Source: an uncultured Bacteroidota bacterium
Lineage (GTDB): Bacteria > Bacteroidota > Bacteroidia > Chitinophagales > Chitinophagaceae
Direction: 5' to 3'
Assembly (NCBI GenBank): GCA_903831575.1
Contig: CAIKYB010000016.1
Coordinates: 62,001-126,000 of the forward strand
Length of the DNA: 64,000 bases
Position 1 is the first letter of the stretch. Every line of letters starts with the position of its first letter. The translations under genes were made by a program, and so were the position numbers. The notes beneath the pieces were generated by a model, which was given only the letters and a program-made list of their open reading frames with translations, did not search any database and was not told the DNA's origin. This document shows positions 25,889-34,340 of this stretch, piece by piece.

Positions 25889-26497
25889 TCAACTTGAAAA
25901 TTCCCCAGCACCTTGTCTTAAAACAGTCCATTCCTGTGTTGTACAATCAACCACTGTTGAAGGAACCATCCCTCCAATACCGCCATCAATAACTAGCTCC
26001 ACTTTGTTTTCAAAATTATTATGGATGATTTCAGGATCGGTATATTCTTCCACCATTTCACCGGGCAACGAAACACTCAAAATAGGATTACCAAGTTCTT
26101 CAAGTATTTTTCTACATATTTCATTGTCAGGAATCCTTAAACCAATTGTAGCTTTTTTGTTTTGTAAAAGCTTTGGGACCTGTTTACTTGCTGGCAGAAT
26201 AAATGTGAAGGGTCCGGGAAGGTGACTTTTTAAAATTCTGTATAAAGGCGTGTCAATAGGTTTTGTATAATCACTCATATGACTTAAATCCCTGCAAATA
26301 AATGTTAGCATTGCTTTTGACGGCTGTATATTTTTTATCTGGCATATCTTTTCTATGGCTTTTGGTTGAGAAATATCACAACCTAATCCGTAAATCGTGT
26401 CTGTTGGATAAATGATTACTCCGCCAGATTTTAAGCAGCTTACTACTTGTTTGATGAGCCGTTCCTGTGGATTTTTGGGGTGGATTTGTAATAGCAT
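25889..26497 (-). CDS. threonylcarbamoyl-AMP synthase (TsaC/Sua5 family)
   Basis: 202 residues of the YrdC fold. KSGGVIIYPTDTIYGLGCDI (about 23-42) is the conserved N-terminal signature, followed by KAMLTFICRDLS, GPFTFILPAS and the C-terminal PSTVVDCT. The family makes threonylcarbamoyl-AMP for tRNA t6A modification. It lacks the extra Sua5 domain. It runs convergent to rnhB and divergent from the PfkB gene. YciO-like members of the same fold have a less certain role, so I leave the symbol empty. Confidence 0.85.
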   Translation of the reverse strand: MLLQIHPKNPQERLIKQVVSCLKSGGVIIYPTDTIYGLGCDISQPKAIEKICQIKNIQPSKAMLTFICRDLSHMSDYTKPIDTPLYRILKSHLPGPFTFILPASKQVPKLLQNKKATIGLRIPDNEICRKILEELGNPILSVSLPGEMVEEYTDPEIIHNNFENKVELVIDGGIGGMVPSTVVDCTTQEWTVLRQGAGEFSS

Positions 26498-26552
26498 ATT
26501 TACAAAATAAACAAATAATCATTAAGAAATAATAAATGAACATTTAATGCAG

Positions 26553-26560
26553 TACTTTTG
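26553..26560 (+). promoter_or_regulatory. -7 element of the PfkB kinase gene
   Basis: TACTTTTG matches TAnnTTTG, 35 bases upstream of the ATG at 26596, giving a short leader of about 30 nt. Confidence 0.4.
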
Positions 26561-26595
26561 CTCGGTTTTTTCCAATTTATTCAAAACTCATTTAT

Positions 26596-27519
26596 ATGTC
26601 ATTAATTACTGTTGGTACTATGGCTTTTGATGCCATTGAAACTCCCTTTGGCAAAGTAGATAAGATTGTTGGTGGTTCTGCTACTTATGTAGCGTATGCT
26701 GCAAGTAATTTTCTGCAACCGATTCATCAAATTTCTATTATTGGTAATGATTTCCCGAAAGAAGAAATTGAAGCATTAGAGAGAAGAGGCGTAAAGCTTG
26801 ATGGCGTAGAAGTTGTGGCTGATAAAAAATCATTTTTCTGGAGTGGTAAATATCATCTTGATATGAACACCAGAGATACGCTGGTAACAGATTTGAATGT
26901 ACTGGCTGATTTTAATCCTATTGTTCCGGACAGTTATCAGGACAGTGAATTTTTAATGTTAGGTAATTTGATGCCAAAACTGCAATTAAGTGTTATCAAT
27001 CAAATGAAAGTAAGGCCAAAATTAATCGTAATGGATACGATGAATTTTTGGATGGATATTGCTTTGGATGATTTGAAAGAAGTATTGAAAAAAGTGGACG
27101 TGCTTTTGGTTAATGATGGAGAAGCCAGACAACTTAGTGGGGAATTTTCTTTAGTAAAAGCTGCACGCAAAATTATGGAAATGGGGCCTCAGTTTCTCAT
27201 TATCAAAAAGGGAGAACATGGCGCATTGCTTTTTCATAAACATCACGTCTTCTTCGCACCTGCTTTGCCGTTAGAAGAGGTATTTGATCCAACTGGAGCT
27301 GGAGATACTTTTGCAGGAGGCTTCATTGGCCATTTGGCAAAAACAAAAGATATTAGTTTTGAAAATATGAAAACGGCTATAATAGTTGGAAGTGCTTTAG
27401 CCAGTTTTTGTGTGGAAAAATTTGGACCTGAGAGAATGAAAGAAATTACAAAAGAAGATATTGACGAGAGGATACGTGAATTTGTGCAATTAGTTAATTT
27501 CGATATTGATCTTGTATAA
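26596..27519 (+). CDS. PfkB family sugar/nucleoside kinase
   Basis: 307 residues of the ribokinase fold. The C-terminal signature DPTGAGDTFAGGF (about 234-246) carries the catalytic Asp in GAGD; GGSATYVAYAASNF near residue 26 is the substrate-side motif. The family phosphorylates sugars or nucleosides. The precise substrate cannot be read from the sequence. A 99-residue membrane protein gene follows 2 bp downstream and is probably cotranscribed. Confidence 0.88.
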   Translation: MSLITVGTMAFDAIETPFGKVDKIVGGSATYVAYAASNFLQPIHQISIIGNDFPKEEIEALERRGVKLDGVEVVADKKSFFWSGKYHLDMNTRDTLVTDLNVLADFNPIVPDSYQDSEFLMLGNLMPKLQLSVINQMKVRPKLIVMDTMNFWMDIALDDLKEVLKKVDVLLVNDGEARQLSGEFSLVKAARKIMEMGPQFLIIKKGEHGALLFHKHHVFFAPALPLEEVFDPTGAGDTFAGGFIGHLAKTKDISFENMKTAIIVGSALASFCVEKFGPERMKEITKEDIDERIREFVQLVNFDIDLV

Positions 27520-27521
27520 TT

Positions 27522-27821
27522 ATGATTGATATTATTATTTTATTTTTTCTTTTAAAAAGAATCGGAAGACTTGCTAATGAAAAAGGCGTTAGTCCTACGA
27601 AGTGGAAAATATTTGCCGTTCTTTCTTGGTTTATTTTTGAAGGGATTGGCGTTGACTTTGCTTTAGCTTGGAGTGGTTTCACAGAAATTAAAAATATCAA
27701 TCAGGCAACGAATGTAATTCTTAACAATCCTGGTATTGTATTATTTGGTTTGTTTTGTGGTTTTGGAGGCTACTTATTGGTGCGTTTAATTTTAGAAAGA
27801 AAGGTTTCAAAAGAAGGCTAA
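27522..27821 (+). CDS. small membrane protein, unknown
   Basis: 99 residues with membrane segments near residues 1-13, 27-48 and 72-90 and basic loops between. It starts 2 bp after the PfkB kinase gene, so the two should be cotranscribed. No family is recognised. Confidence 0.65.
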   Translation: MIDIIILFFLLKRIGRLANEKGVSPTKWKIFAVLSWFIFEGIGVDFALAWSGFTEIKNINQATNVILNNPGIVLFGLFCGFGGYLLVRLILERKVSKEG

Positions 27822-27844
27822 GTTCTAATTTATTTATCCTCACC

Positions 27845-29602
27845 TTATTTTATTACAATTGCTTTTTTAAACTTTTTTATCTTGCCTTGCAGATTGAATA
27901 CTTCTGTATAAAGAATATAAATTCCAGCAGGTGGTCGCTGACTTTTTTCGTTTAATCCATCCCATCTGAAATAGCCAGTTCTCCCACACAATGCATTTCG
28001 TTGTAATTGTTTTACCGCCCTTCCGTTCGCATCAAATACAGTAATATTTGCAACATATCCTGGTTCCAAAAAAGAATACGTAATCGTAGCGATATCATCA
28101 TGGCCGTCATTATCCGGACTAATTGTTTTAGGTTCTATATTTATTTCTCCGTCAAAATCACTTTGCGAATTACTTTGCGAATTTTTATAGGTTGGCGTTC
28201 CGAAATTATTACTACTTGAGGCACTATGCCAATTGTGTTCATCCTGAGAAAGTCCATCACAATTGATTCTTTCTAAAGCAATTCCTTCTTTGTTTTCTAA
28301 TAATTTAAAATGCCAGTCATCTTTATAAGAGACGCTATCAATTTGTTTTCCCTGTTCGTTTAATAAAATCACATGGCCTTCGTCGTCATTCATAGATGGC
28401 AAAGAAGTTAACTGCAATAGTCTTTCGGGGTATGGAGTGAAAAAATCTCTTTGAACAACATTGGAGTTTTCGGTAAGTACTATATATTCTTTTGGAAAAA
28501 ATAATAACTCATTGGATGAAACGGATGTAATATTATCTGTTTCGCCTAATGCATTCAAATTAGCAATGAATACATTTTTTAAATTAATGATTTTATTGCT
28601 TCTGTTAAACAGTTCCAGGTAATCTACACCGCTAGATTTAGGATTAAATAATATTTCGTTGATGACAATATCAAAATAATCAATTGGTTCGTACAAGCCC
28701 ACTCTTGCAGTGTTGTATGTTCCTATCTCGTTTCCAATACAATCTTTTACTTGATTAACAGAAACTGTATAAATTTTATTTCGGTCCAAAGGATTATTTA
28801 GCCGAATAATTATTTTATCAAATAAAGGTGCCAATGCAACAACAGATGAAGGAATACCAATGCCATCACTGATGTTATAAGAGTTTATATTCGTTGCGTA
28901 CAAACTATCTAAGGGCTCGTTGAACAACAAAATGATGTGTAAACTATCCGGAGCGTAGGCACGAATCAATTTTGGAGAAACGGCATCAATATTAACAGCA
29001 TCAATACTGTTTATTTTACCGGGGGTCCCACCAATAGCAGCATCGCTTGCTGACCAATTTTCAATACCAGTGCAAGGATTATTCAGGTCAATCATTTCTA
29101 AGCTCCAGCCTCCTTGTTTTTTTAATTCATTTTGATACCAATTATCTGAATAATTTATGGCATGAATAATTTTTCCGACGGAATTAGAAAGAAAAATCAA
29201 ATCGCCAGTATTAGATAATGATGGGAAACTTGTTACACTTATTACAGATCCAAAAAGTAATAAATCATTTACAGAACCACTGCTGCAAATAATAACAGAG
29301 CTGTCAGGCTTTAAAACAAAAGACCTTATTGGACCACTTGATCCTGTTGGTTTTCCAACTTTCCATCCGGCTAAATTAATTTCATTAGAGCTAATATTAC
29401 GAAGCTCTATCCATTCGCTATTGGGCAATCCAACTAAGGGCGATGGGTCAGCCATAATTTCATCGATGACAACATCATAGGGTTGTACAATTATAAAGGG
29501 AGCTGCCGTGTCCTTTACTAAGGAATGGTTTATTCGATGATTATTCGCTTTCGAAAAAGATGGCGATAAAACAATTAACAGCAAACAGCATAAAGTTTTC
29601 AT
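27845..29602 (-). CDS. secreted lamin-tail domain protein with FlgD-like C-terminus
   Basis: About 585 residues. A signal peptide (MKTLCCLLLIVLSPSFSKA) is followed by a first lamin-tail domain (VIDEIMADPSPLVGLPNSEW). Next come an Ig-like segment with an AYAPDSLHIILLFNEPL motif and a second lamin-tail domain (INEILFNPKSSGVDYLELFN). The C-terminal domain (ANITVFDANGRAV ... GYFRWDGLNEKSQRPPAGIYIL) is FlgD-like, as in proteins exported by the type IX system or tied to gliding. It is probably surface-exposed. I chose the ATG at 29602 because it begins the signal peptide. Confidence 0.85.
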   Translation of the reverse strand: MKTLCCLLLIVLSPSFSKANNHRINHSLVKDTAAPFIIVQPYDVVIDEIMADPSPLVGLPNSEWIELRNISSNEINLAGWKVGKPTGSSGPIRSFVLKPDSSVIICSSGSVNDLLLFGSVISVTSFPSLSNTGDLIFLSNSVGKIIHAINYSDNWYQNELKKQGGWSLEMIDLNNPCTGIENWSASDAAIGGTPGKINSIDAVNIDAVSPKLIRAYAPDSLHIILLFNEPLDSLYATNINSYNISDGIGIPSSVVALAPLFDKIIIRLNNPLDRNKIYTVSVNQVKDCIGNEIGTYNTARVGLYEPIDYFDIVINEILFNPKSSGVDYLELFNRSNKIINLKNVFIANLNALGETDNITSVSSNELLFFPKEYIVLTENSNVVQRDFFTPYPERLLQLTSLPSMNDDEGHVILLNEQGKQIDSVSYKDDWHFKLLENKEGIALERINCDGLSQDEHNWHSASSSNNFGTPTYKNSQSNSQSDFDGEINIEPKTISPDNDGHDDIATITYSFLEPGYVANITVFDANGRAVKQLQRNALCGRTGYFRWDGLNEKSQRPPAGIYILYTEVFNLQGKIKKFKKAIVIK

Positions 29603-29763
29603 AATGGTAATTTTAAGCAAATCTATTTATTGGAAAAATGTCAACTGCTGAATTCAGGTTTAAGCAGAACTTAAATGTTTACAAACGATAGCGTACAAAC
29701 TATAAATAATATCTATTTTTTTATGGTTTTCGAATCGAAAATCGTGATTCCCTTTTTATAAGT

Positions 29764-29771
29764 TATTTTTG
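29764..29771 (+). promoter_or_regulatory. -7 element of asd
   Basis: TATTTTTG lies 14 bases before the asd ATG, so the leader is under about 10 nt. Confidence 0.45.
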
Positions 29772-29785
29772 TAAAAATTTTACTT

Positions 29786-30775
29786 ATGAAAGTAGCTGTA
29801 GTTGGTGCCACAGGCTTGGTTGGAACAAAAATATTAGAAGTATTAGCAGAAAGAAGTTTTCCAGTTAGCGAATTGCTTCCTGTTGCATCAGAGAACTCTA
29901 TTGGGAAGAAGATTTTATTTAATGGTAAAGAATATAGTATTATGGGAATGCAATCCGCGATTGATGCTAAACCGAATGTGGCGATTTTCTCTGCAGGCGG
30001 AAATACTTCATTAGAATGGGCGCCCAAATTTGCAGCAGCAGGAATTACTGTAATTGATAACTCGAGCGCATGGAGAATGGATCCTGATAAAAAATTAGTT
30101 GTGCCTGAAGTAAATGCCAATGTCATTACTGCAAGCGACAAAATTATTGCTAATCCTAATTGCTCTACGATTCAATTAGTCGTTGTATTAAAACCACTTC
30201 ATGATAAATATAGAATCAAAAGAGTAGTAGTGAGTACTTATCAAAGTGTTACAGGTACAGGCGTTAAGGCTGTTAATCAATTGATGAATGAAAGAAAAGG
30301 CATTGTTGGTGAAATGGCTTATAAATACCAGATTGACTTAAATGCTATTCCTCATATTGATGTGTTTTTGGATAACGGCTATACGAAGGAGGAAATGAAA
30401 ATGACGAATGAAACTAAAAAAATAATGAATGACGAGAATATTTTACTTACGGCTACCTGTGTGCGCATTCCTACAATCGGCGGACACAGCGAATCGGTAA
30501 ATATTGAATTTGAAAATGATTTTGATTTAACAGAACTGAAAAGTATTTTAGCTACATCCGCCGGAATTATTTTACAGGATGATATTTCCAACTTTATCTA
30601 TCCAATGCCGATTACTGCTCATGATAAAGATGAAACTTTTGTTGGAAGAATCAGAAGAGATGAAACGCAAGCGAATACGATGAACTGTTGGGTGGTAAGT
30701 GATAACCTGCGCAAAGGAGCTGCAACCAATGCGATTCAAATTGCGGAATATTTAATGGAGAAAAAATTTATTTAA
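29786..30775 (+). CDS. asd: aspartate-semialdehyde dehydrogenase
   Basis: 329 residues. The NADP-binding GATGLVGTKILEVL start, SAGGNTSLEWAPK, NPNCSTIQ with the catalytic cysteine (about 130) and the late RIPTIGGHSESVN and RRDETQANTMNCWVVSDNLRKGA segments match Asd. It makes aspartate semialdehyde for lysine, diaminopimelate, threonine and methionine. The last codons overlap the end of the convergent oxidoreductase gene by 4 bp. Confidence 0.96.
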   Translation: MKVAVVGATGLVGTKILEVLAERSFPVSELLPVASENSIGKKILFNGKEYSIMGMQSAIDAKPNVAIFSAGGNTSLEWAPKFAAAGITVIDNSSAWRMDPDKKLVVPEVNANVITASDKIIANPNCSTIQLVVVLKPLHDKYRIKRVVVSTYQSVTGTGVKAVNQLMNERKGIVGEMAYKYQIDLNAIPHIDVFLDNGYTKEEMKMTNETKKIMNDENILLTATCVRIPTIGGHSESVNIEFENDFDLTELKSILATSAGIILQDDISNFIYPMPITAHDKDETFVGRIRRDETQANTMNCWVVSDNLRKGAATNAIQIAEYLMEKKFI

Positions 30776-31443
30776 AGTGAGTTTTTGCGATTCAATACAA
30801 TGAGTTCTTTATTCTCAAATGAAGTTTGTTCATGCTGCTTCATACCCAATACAAATAATGCTTTTGCCACTTGAATGGAAGTAATGCTATATTTTTTTCC
30901 CAACAATTTTATTATAGGGTAAAAAAATCTTGACATCTTATACATTAAATTAGGTTCTTGTCTTTTTATTACGGGATAAATATAGGATGGTCTGGCGCTA
31001 TGAAAATTATTCGTATAAATTTCATAGAGTTTATTTTCGGCTATTCCTTTATATTTCTCAAACATTACCCAGCTTTTCTCTGATCTGTCTGCACGTGCGC
31101 CACTTAATAAAATAAATTTAGATGAGGGTGAATGCGCATAAACTGCTTTTGCTAATGCTACAGGATAATCAATAGTAATTTTCTTAAATGTATTTTTATC
31201 AGCAGCACCTGTATAAATTCCGATGCAGAAAAAAACCACATCAATCTGCTTGAAGTGAGGAGCTGTGAAATTTATAAAATCTTCAATAATTATTTCTTCA
31301 ATTTTTGAATCCTTAATCAAAGATGGTTTTCTTGAAATTAAAATTATTTTATTGACTTCATTTGAATCTAAACAAATCTGCAACAAATGACTGCCAACCA
31401 TTCCTGAAGAACCGGCAATAAGAATGTTTTTTGGAGCTGACAT
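30772..31443 (-). CDS. NAD(P)-binding Rossmann-fold protein
   Basis: 223 residues. ILIAGSSGMVGSHLLQI at the start is a glycine-rich dinucleotide-binding loop, and FILLSGARADRSEKSWVMFEKYKG has the SxxxA...Y..KG pattern of atypical short-chain dehydrogenases (HTATIP2/NmrA type). The substrate is unknown. It converges with asd. Confidence 0.75.
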   Translation of the reverse strand: MSAPKNILIAGSSGMVGSHLLQICLDSNEVNKIILISRKPSLIKDSKIEEIIIEDFINFTAPHFKQIDVVFFCIGIYTGAADKNTFKKITIDYPVALAKAVYAHSPSSKFILLSGARADRSEKSWVMFEKYKGIAENKLYEIYTNNFHSARPSYIYPVIKRQEPNLMYKMSRFFYPIIKLLGKKYSITSIQVAKALFVLGMKQHEQTSFENKELIVLNRKNSL

Positions 31444-31521
31444 TAATTTTTAATTATAGTATAGATTTTCTACCAAATAAAATTCAGTAAGAAGCATGAA
31501 TAATTCTTGATTTTGAGGTAA

Positions 31522-32553
31522 TTAAGCAATCGTCCAGGTCTCATTGCCTCTAAGTAATTTATCCAAATCACCTTTCCCTTTTTGAACAATGATTTCTTCA
31601 ATCTGCATGGTCATCACATCTTCATAACAAGCTCTGTCCGTTTCGTAAAAAACGCCGAATGGTCTAGGAAGATGTCCTTGTAATGTAGGATCATCAAACA
31701 TTCTTACTAAAATTTGTGCTTTGTAAAAATCTCTTTCGTCGTGTATCCAAAGGTCATCCGTAGTTGCGCCTTCAGATAAATCAACTACAACTGGCTTAAA
31801 GCCATCAAGTTTGATTCCTTTATTTTGATTTGCCCCAAAAGTCAATGGCTTACCCTGTTCCAGAAAAATTCCTTCTTCCATCTTTGTTCCTTTTTCAGTA
31901 AAAACCTCAAAGGCGCCATCATTAAAAATATTACAGTTTTGATAGATTTCTAAAAAGGAAGTCCCTTTATGAGCATTGGCTCTTAACAACATGGCCTGTA
32001 GATGTTTTGGATCCCTGTCCATAGAACGCGCAATAAAACTTCCATCTGCACCCATTGCCAATGCTAAAGGATTAAATGGATGGTCAATACTGCCAAAAGG
32101 AGTACTCTTAGTTACTTTGTGTTCCTCAGATGTTGGCGAATACTGGCCTTTTGTTAAACCATAAATCTGATTATTAAACAATAACACATTCACATCGAAA
32201 TTTCTTCTTAATAAATGAATAGTATGATTTCCACCAATACTCAGGCTATCCCCATCTCCGGTTACGATCCAAACACTTAGCTCAGGGCGAGCTGCTTTTA
32301 AACCGCTGGCGACAGCAGTAGCCCTTCCGTGAATACTATGCATACCGTAAGTGTTCATGTAATAAGGAAAGCGACTACTACATCCAATACCTGAAACGAT
32401 AACAATATTTTCTCTTGGAATCCCGAGGGTTGGCATTACTTTTTGAACTTGTGCTAAAATGGAATAATCGCCACAACCCGGACACCAACGCACTTCCTGA
32501 TCAGTTGTGAAATCTTTTGCCGTTAAGGGGATGTTAGTAATCGTATCGCTCAT
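31522..32553 (-). CDS. korB: 2-oxoacid:ferredoxin oxidoreductase, beta subunit
   Basis: 343 residues. RWCPGCGDYSILAQVQ at the start, IGCSSRFPYYMNTYG and SIHGRATAVASGLKAARPE are typical. The TPP/Mg motif GDGDSLSIGGNHTIH ... NNQIYGLTKGQYSPTS identifies the beta subunit that oxidatively decarboxylates 2-oxoglutarate or a similar acid. The alpha subunit gene, usually beside it, is not on either side in this window. A dicarboxylate transporter gene is divergent upstream, with an inverted repeat between the two. Confidence 0.9.
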   Translation of the reverse strand: MSDTITNIPLTAKDFTTDQEVRWCPGCGDYSILAQVQKVMPTLGIPRENIVIVSGIGCSSRFPYYMNTYGMHSIHGRATAVASGLKAARPELSVWIVTGDGDSLSIGGNHTIHLLRRNFDVNVLLFNNQIYGLTKGQYSPTSEEHKVTKSTPFGSIDHPFNPLALAMGADGSFIARSMDRDPKHLQAMLLRANAHKGTSFLEIYQNCNIFNDGAFEVFTEKGTKMEEGIFLEQGKPLTFGANQNKGIKLDGFKPVVVDLSEGATTDDLWIHDERDFYKAQILVRMFDDPTLQGHLPRPFGVFYETDRACYEDVMTMQIEEIIVQKGKGDLDKLLRGNETWTIA

Positions 32554-32711
32554 AATCTGTTTATTTGAGGATGTAAAGTTAGTACATAATGAGTCAAATT
32601 AAAGAGTGAAGAGGATAGGGTGATATTTTTGAATAGGAAGTGATTATAGCGTATTCGTAATATTGCAATATTGCTTTTTAAAATAGCATAGCCCTAAACA
32701 TCGTATATATA

Positions 32712-32740
32712 CCATGGTACGTAACTGATACGAACCATGG
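32712..32740. promoter_or_regulatory. inverted repeat between korB and the DASS transporter
   Basis: CCATGGTACGTA (32712-32723) and TACGAACCATGG (32729-32740) are complementary at 11 of 12 positions around ACTGA. It lies between divergent genes, 159 bp from the korB start and 104 bp from the transporter start. No T-run follows on either side, so an operator is more likely than a terminator. Confidence 0.45.
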
Positions 32741-32843
32741 CCTTTTAAGAAAAACTGTCACTTTTCCAGACTTTATCTGTTTGAAGTTTGTTTTTTTATT
32801 GTCAAACTTATTTACATTCCAATTTTCTAACGATAAGATAGTA

Positions 32844-34307
32844 ATGAAAGAATATTTTACGCTGCATAAAAAAAAATTAGCGCTACTTACTGGAATTGTT
32901 TTATTTCTATTTTTTTTCTTTTATAACCCTTTTTTTTTGTTACCTAAAGCAAAACTAGTTTTAGCAATAGCAACCGTAATGATAAGTTGGTGGGTTTTAG
33001 ATGCGATGCCACTTCCTGTGGTTGCATTATTGCCTATTGTATTATTTCCATTATTTGACATCAGTACTATTATGGAAGTAACAAGTTCTTATTCAGATGC
33101 TATTGTTTTTTTATTTATGGGTGGTTTTTTTATCGGCATAGCAATTGAAAAATGGAATTTACACAAACGGATTGCACTCAGCATTATTAACATTACTGGC
33201 ACAAATGGAAATAAAATTATTCTGGGTTTTATCCTGGCTACAGGATTTTTGAGTTTGTGGCTCAGCAATACCGCTACAACGATGATGATGTTTCCGATAG
33301 CCATCTCTGTAATTCATGTTGTTGGAAGTCATCAGAATGGTGAAGAAGGAAGCATGAAAAATTTTTCTTTGGTGTTGATGTTATCCATTGCATATGCGTC
33401 GAATTTTGCGCTGGGTACTATTATTGGAACGCCACCTAATGTGGCTTATGTAAACTACATTACCGAAAAATTTAATTACAATATTAGCTTTACGGCTTGG
33501 ATGATTGCATTTATACCTCTTACCATTGTACTGCTTTTTGTTTTGTATTGGATTTTAGTAAAATGGTTATACCCAAATGGCATTAAACATAGCGAAAAAG
33601 GGAAGGCTTTTATCGATAATGAATTAAAAAAACTTGGAAAAATTTCTACTCCGGAAAAAAGAACTGCAATCATTTTTATACTAACCGTGTTATGTTGGAT
33701 TTCAAAAGATTTCATAAATAGTTGTCAGGAAATAATTACGCTTGATGATAGTATTATAGCAATGATTGGTGCTATTTCCTTATTTGCCATTCCGGCGGGA
33801 AAAAATAATGATACTAAAAATGAAAGATTGCTAGAATGGGAGGATACCACAAAAATGGCTTGGGGAATATTAATATTATTTGGTGGCGGAATTGCATTAG
33901 CCAAGGCTTTGGAAGAAGTAAAAATAATGGAACAACTTGGTGCATATCTGGCTTCTTATTCAACGGGAAACACTTTTTTAATGATGCTGATTGTGGTAAC
34001 AGTTTCAGTTTTTTTAAGTGAGGTAATGAGTAATGTAGCACAAGTGATGGTAATGGCTCCGGTAATTTCATCCGTTGCTATTTCGTTGCATATGGATCCA
34101 TTATTATTAGGAATTCCGATGACATTAGGAGCGAGTTGTGCAAGCATGTTGCCGATGGGAACACCTCCAAATGCTATTGTTTTTGCAAGTGGTTATATTA
34201 AAATGAGAGACATGATTAAAACGGGCTTTGTATTGAATATTGTTTGTATTGTTATTATTACGCTGTTTTGTTATTTTTTACAGCCGATGATTATGAAGTT
34301 GATCTAG
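32844..34307 (+). CDS. DASS (SLC13) sodium:dicarboxylate symporter
   Basis: About 487 residues from the ATG at 32844 (a further in-frame start lies at 32781). About 11-12 membrane segments are visible. Family motifs include SNTATTMMMFPIA (about 156; SNT motif of the first half), GTIIGTPPNV and, in the second half, SNVAQVMVMAPV and MGTPPNAIVFASG. These transport succinate or related di- and tricarboxylates with sodium. Its neighbour korB also handles a C4-C5 acid pathway, so a shared role is possible. Confidence 0.88.
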   Translation: MKEYFTLHKKKLALLTGIVLFLFFFFYNPFFLLPKAKLVLAIATVMISWWVLDAMPLPVVALLPIVLFPLFDISTIMEVTSSYSDAIVFLFMGGFFIGIAIEKWNLHKRIALSIINITGTNGNKIILGFILATGFLSLWLSNTATTMMMFPIAISVIHVVGSHQNGEEGSMKNFSLVLMLSIAYASNFALGTIIGTPPNVAYVNYITEKFNYNISFTAWMIAFIPLTIVLLFVLYWILVKWLYPNGIKHSEKGKAFIDNELKKLGKISTPEKRTAIIFILTVLCWISKDFINSCQEIITLDDSIIAMIGAISLFAIPAGKNNDTKNERLLEWEDTTKMAWGILILFGGGIALAKALEEVKIMEQLGAYLASYSTGNTFLMMLIVVTVSVFLSEVMSNVAQVMVMAPVISSVAISLHMDPLLLGIPMTLGASCASMLPMGTPPNAIVFASGYIKMRDMIKTGFVLNIVCIVIITLFCYFLQPMIMKLI

Positions 34308-34340
34308 CATTATTTTTTATTAAAAAAGATGCGGCTATTT

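Noticed and set aside
32712-32740. Terminator between korB and the transporter gene
   Set aside because: No gene ends here on either strand and no T-run follows the stem.
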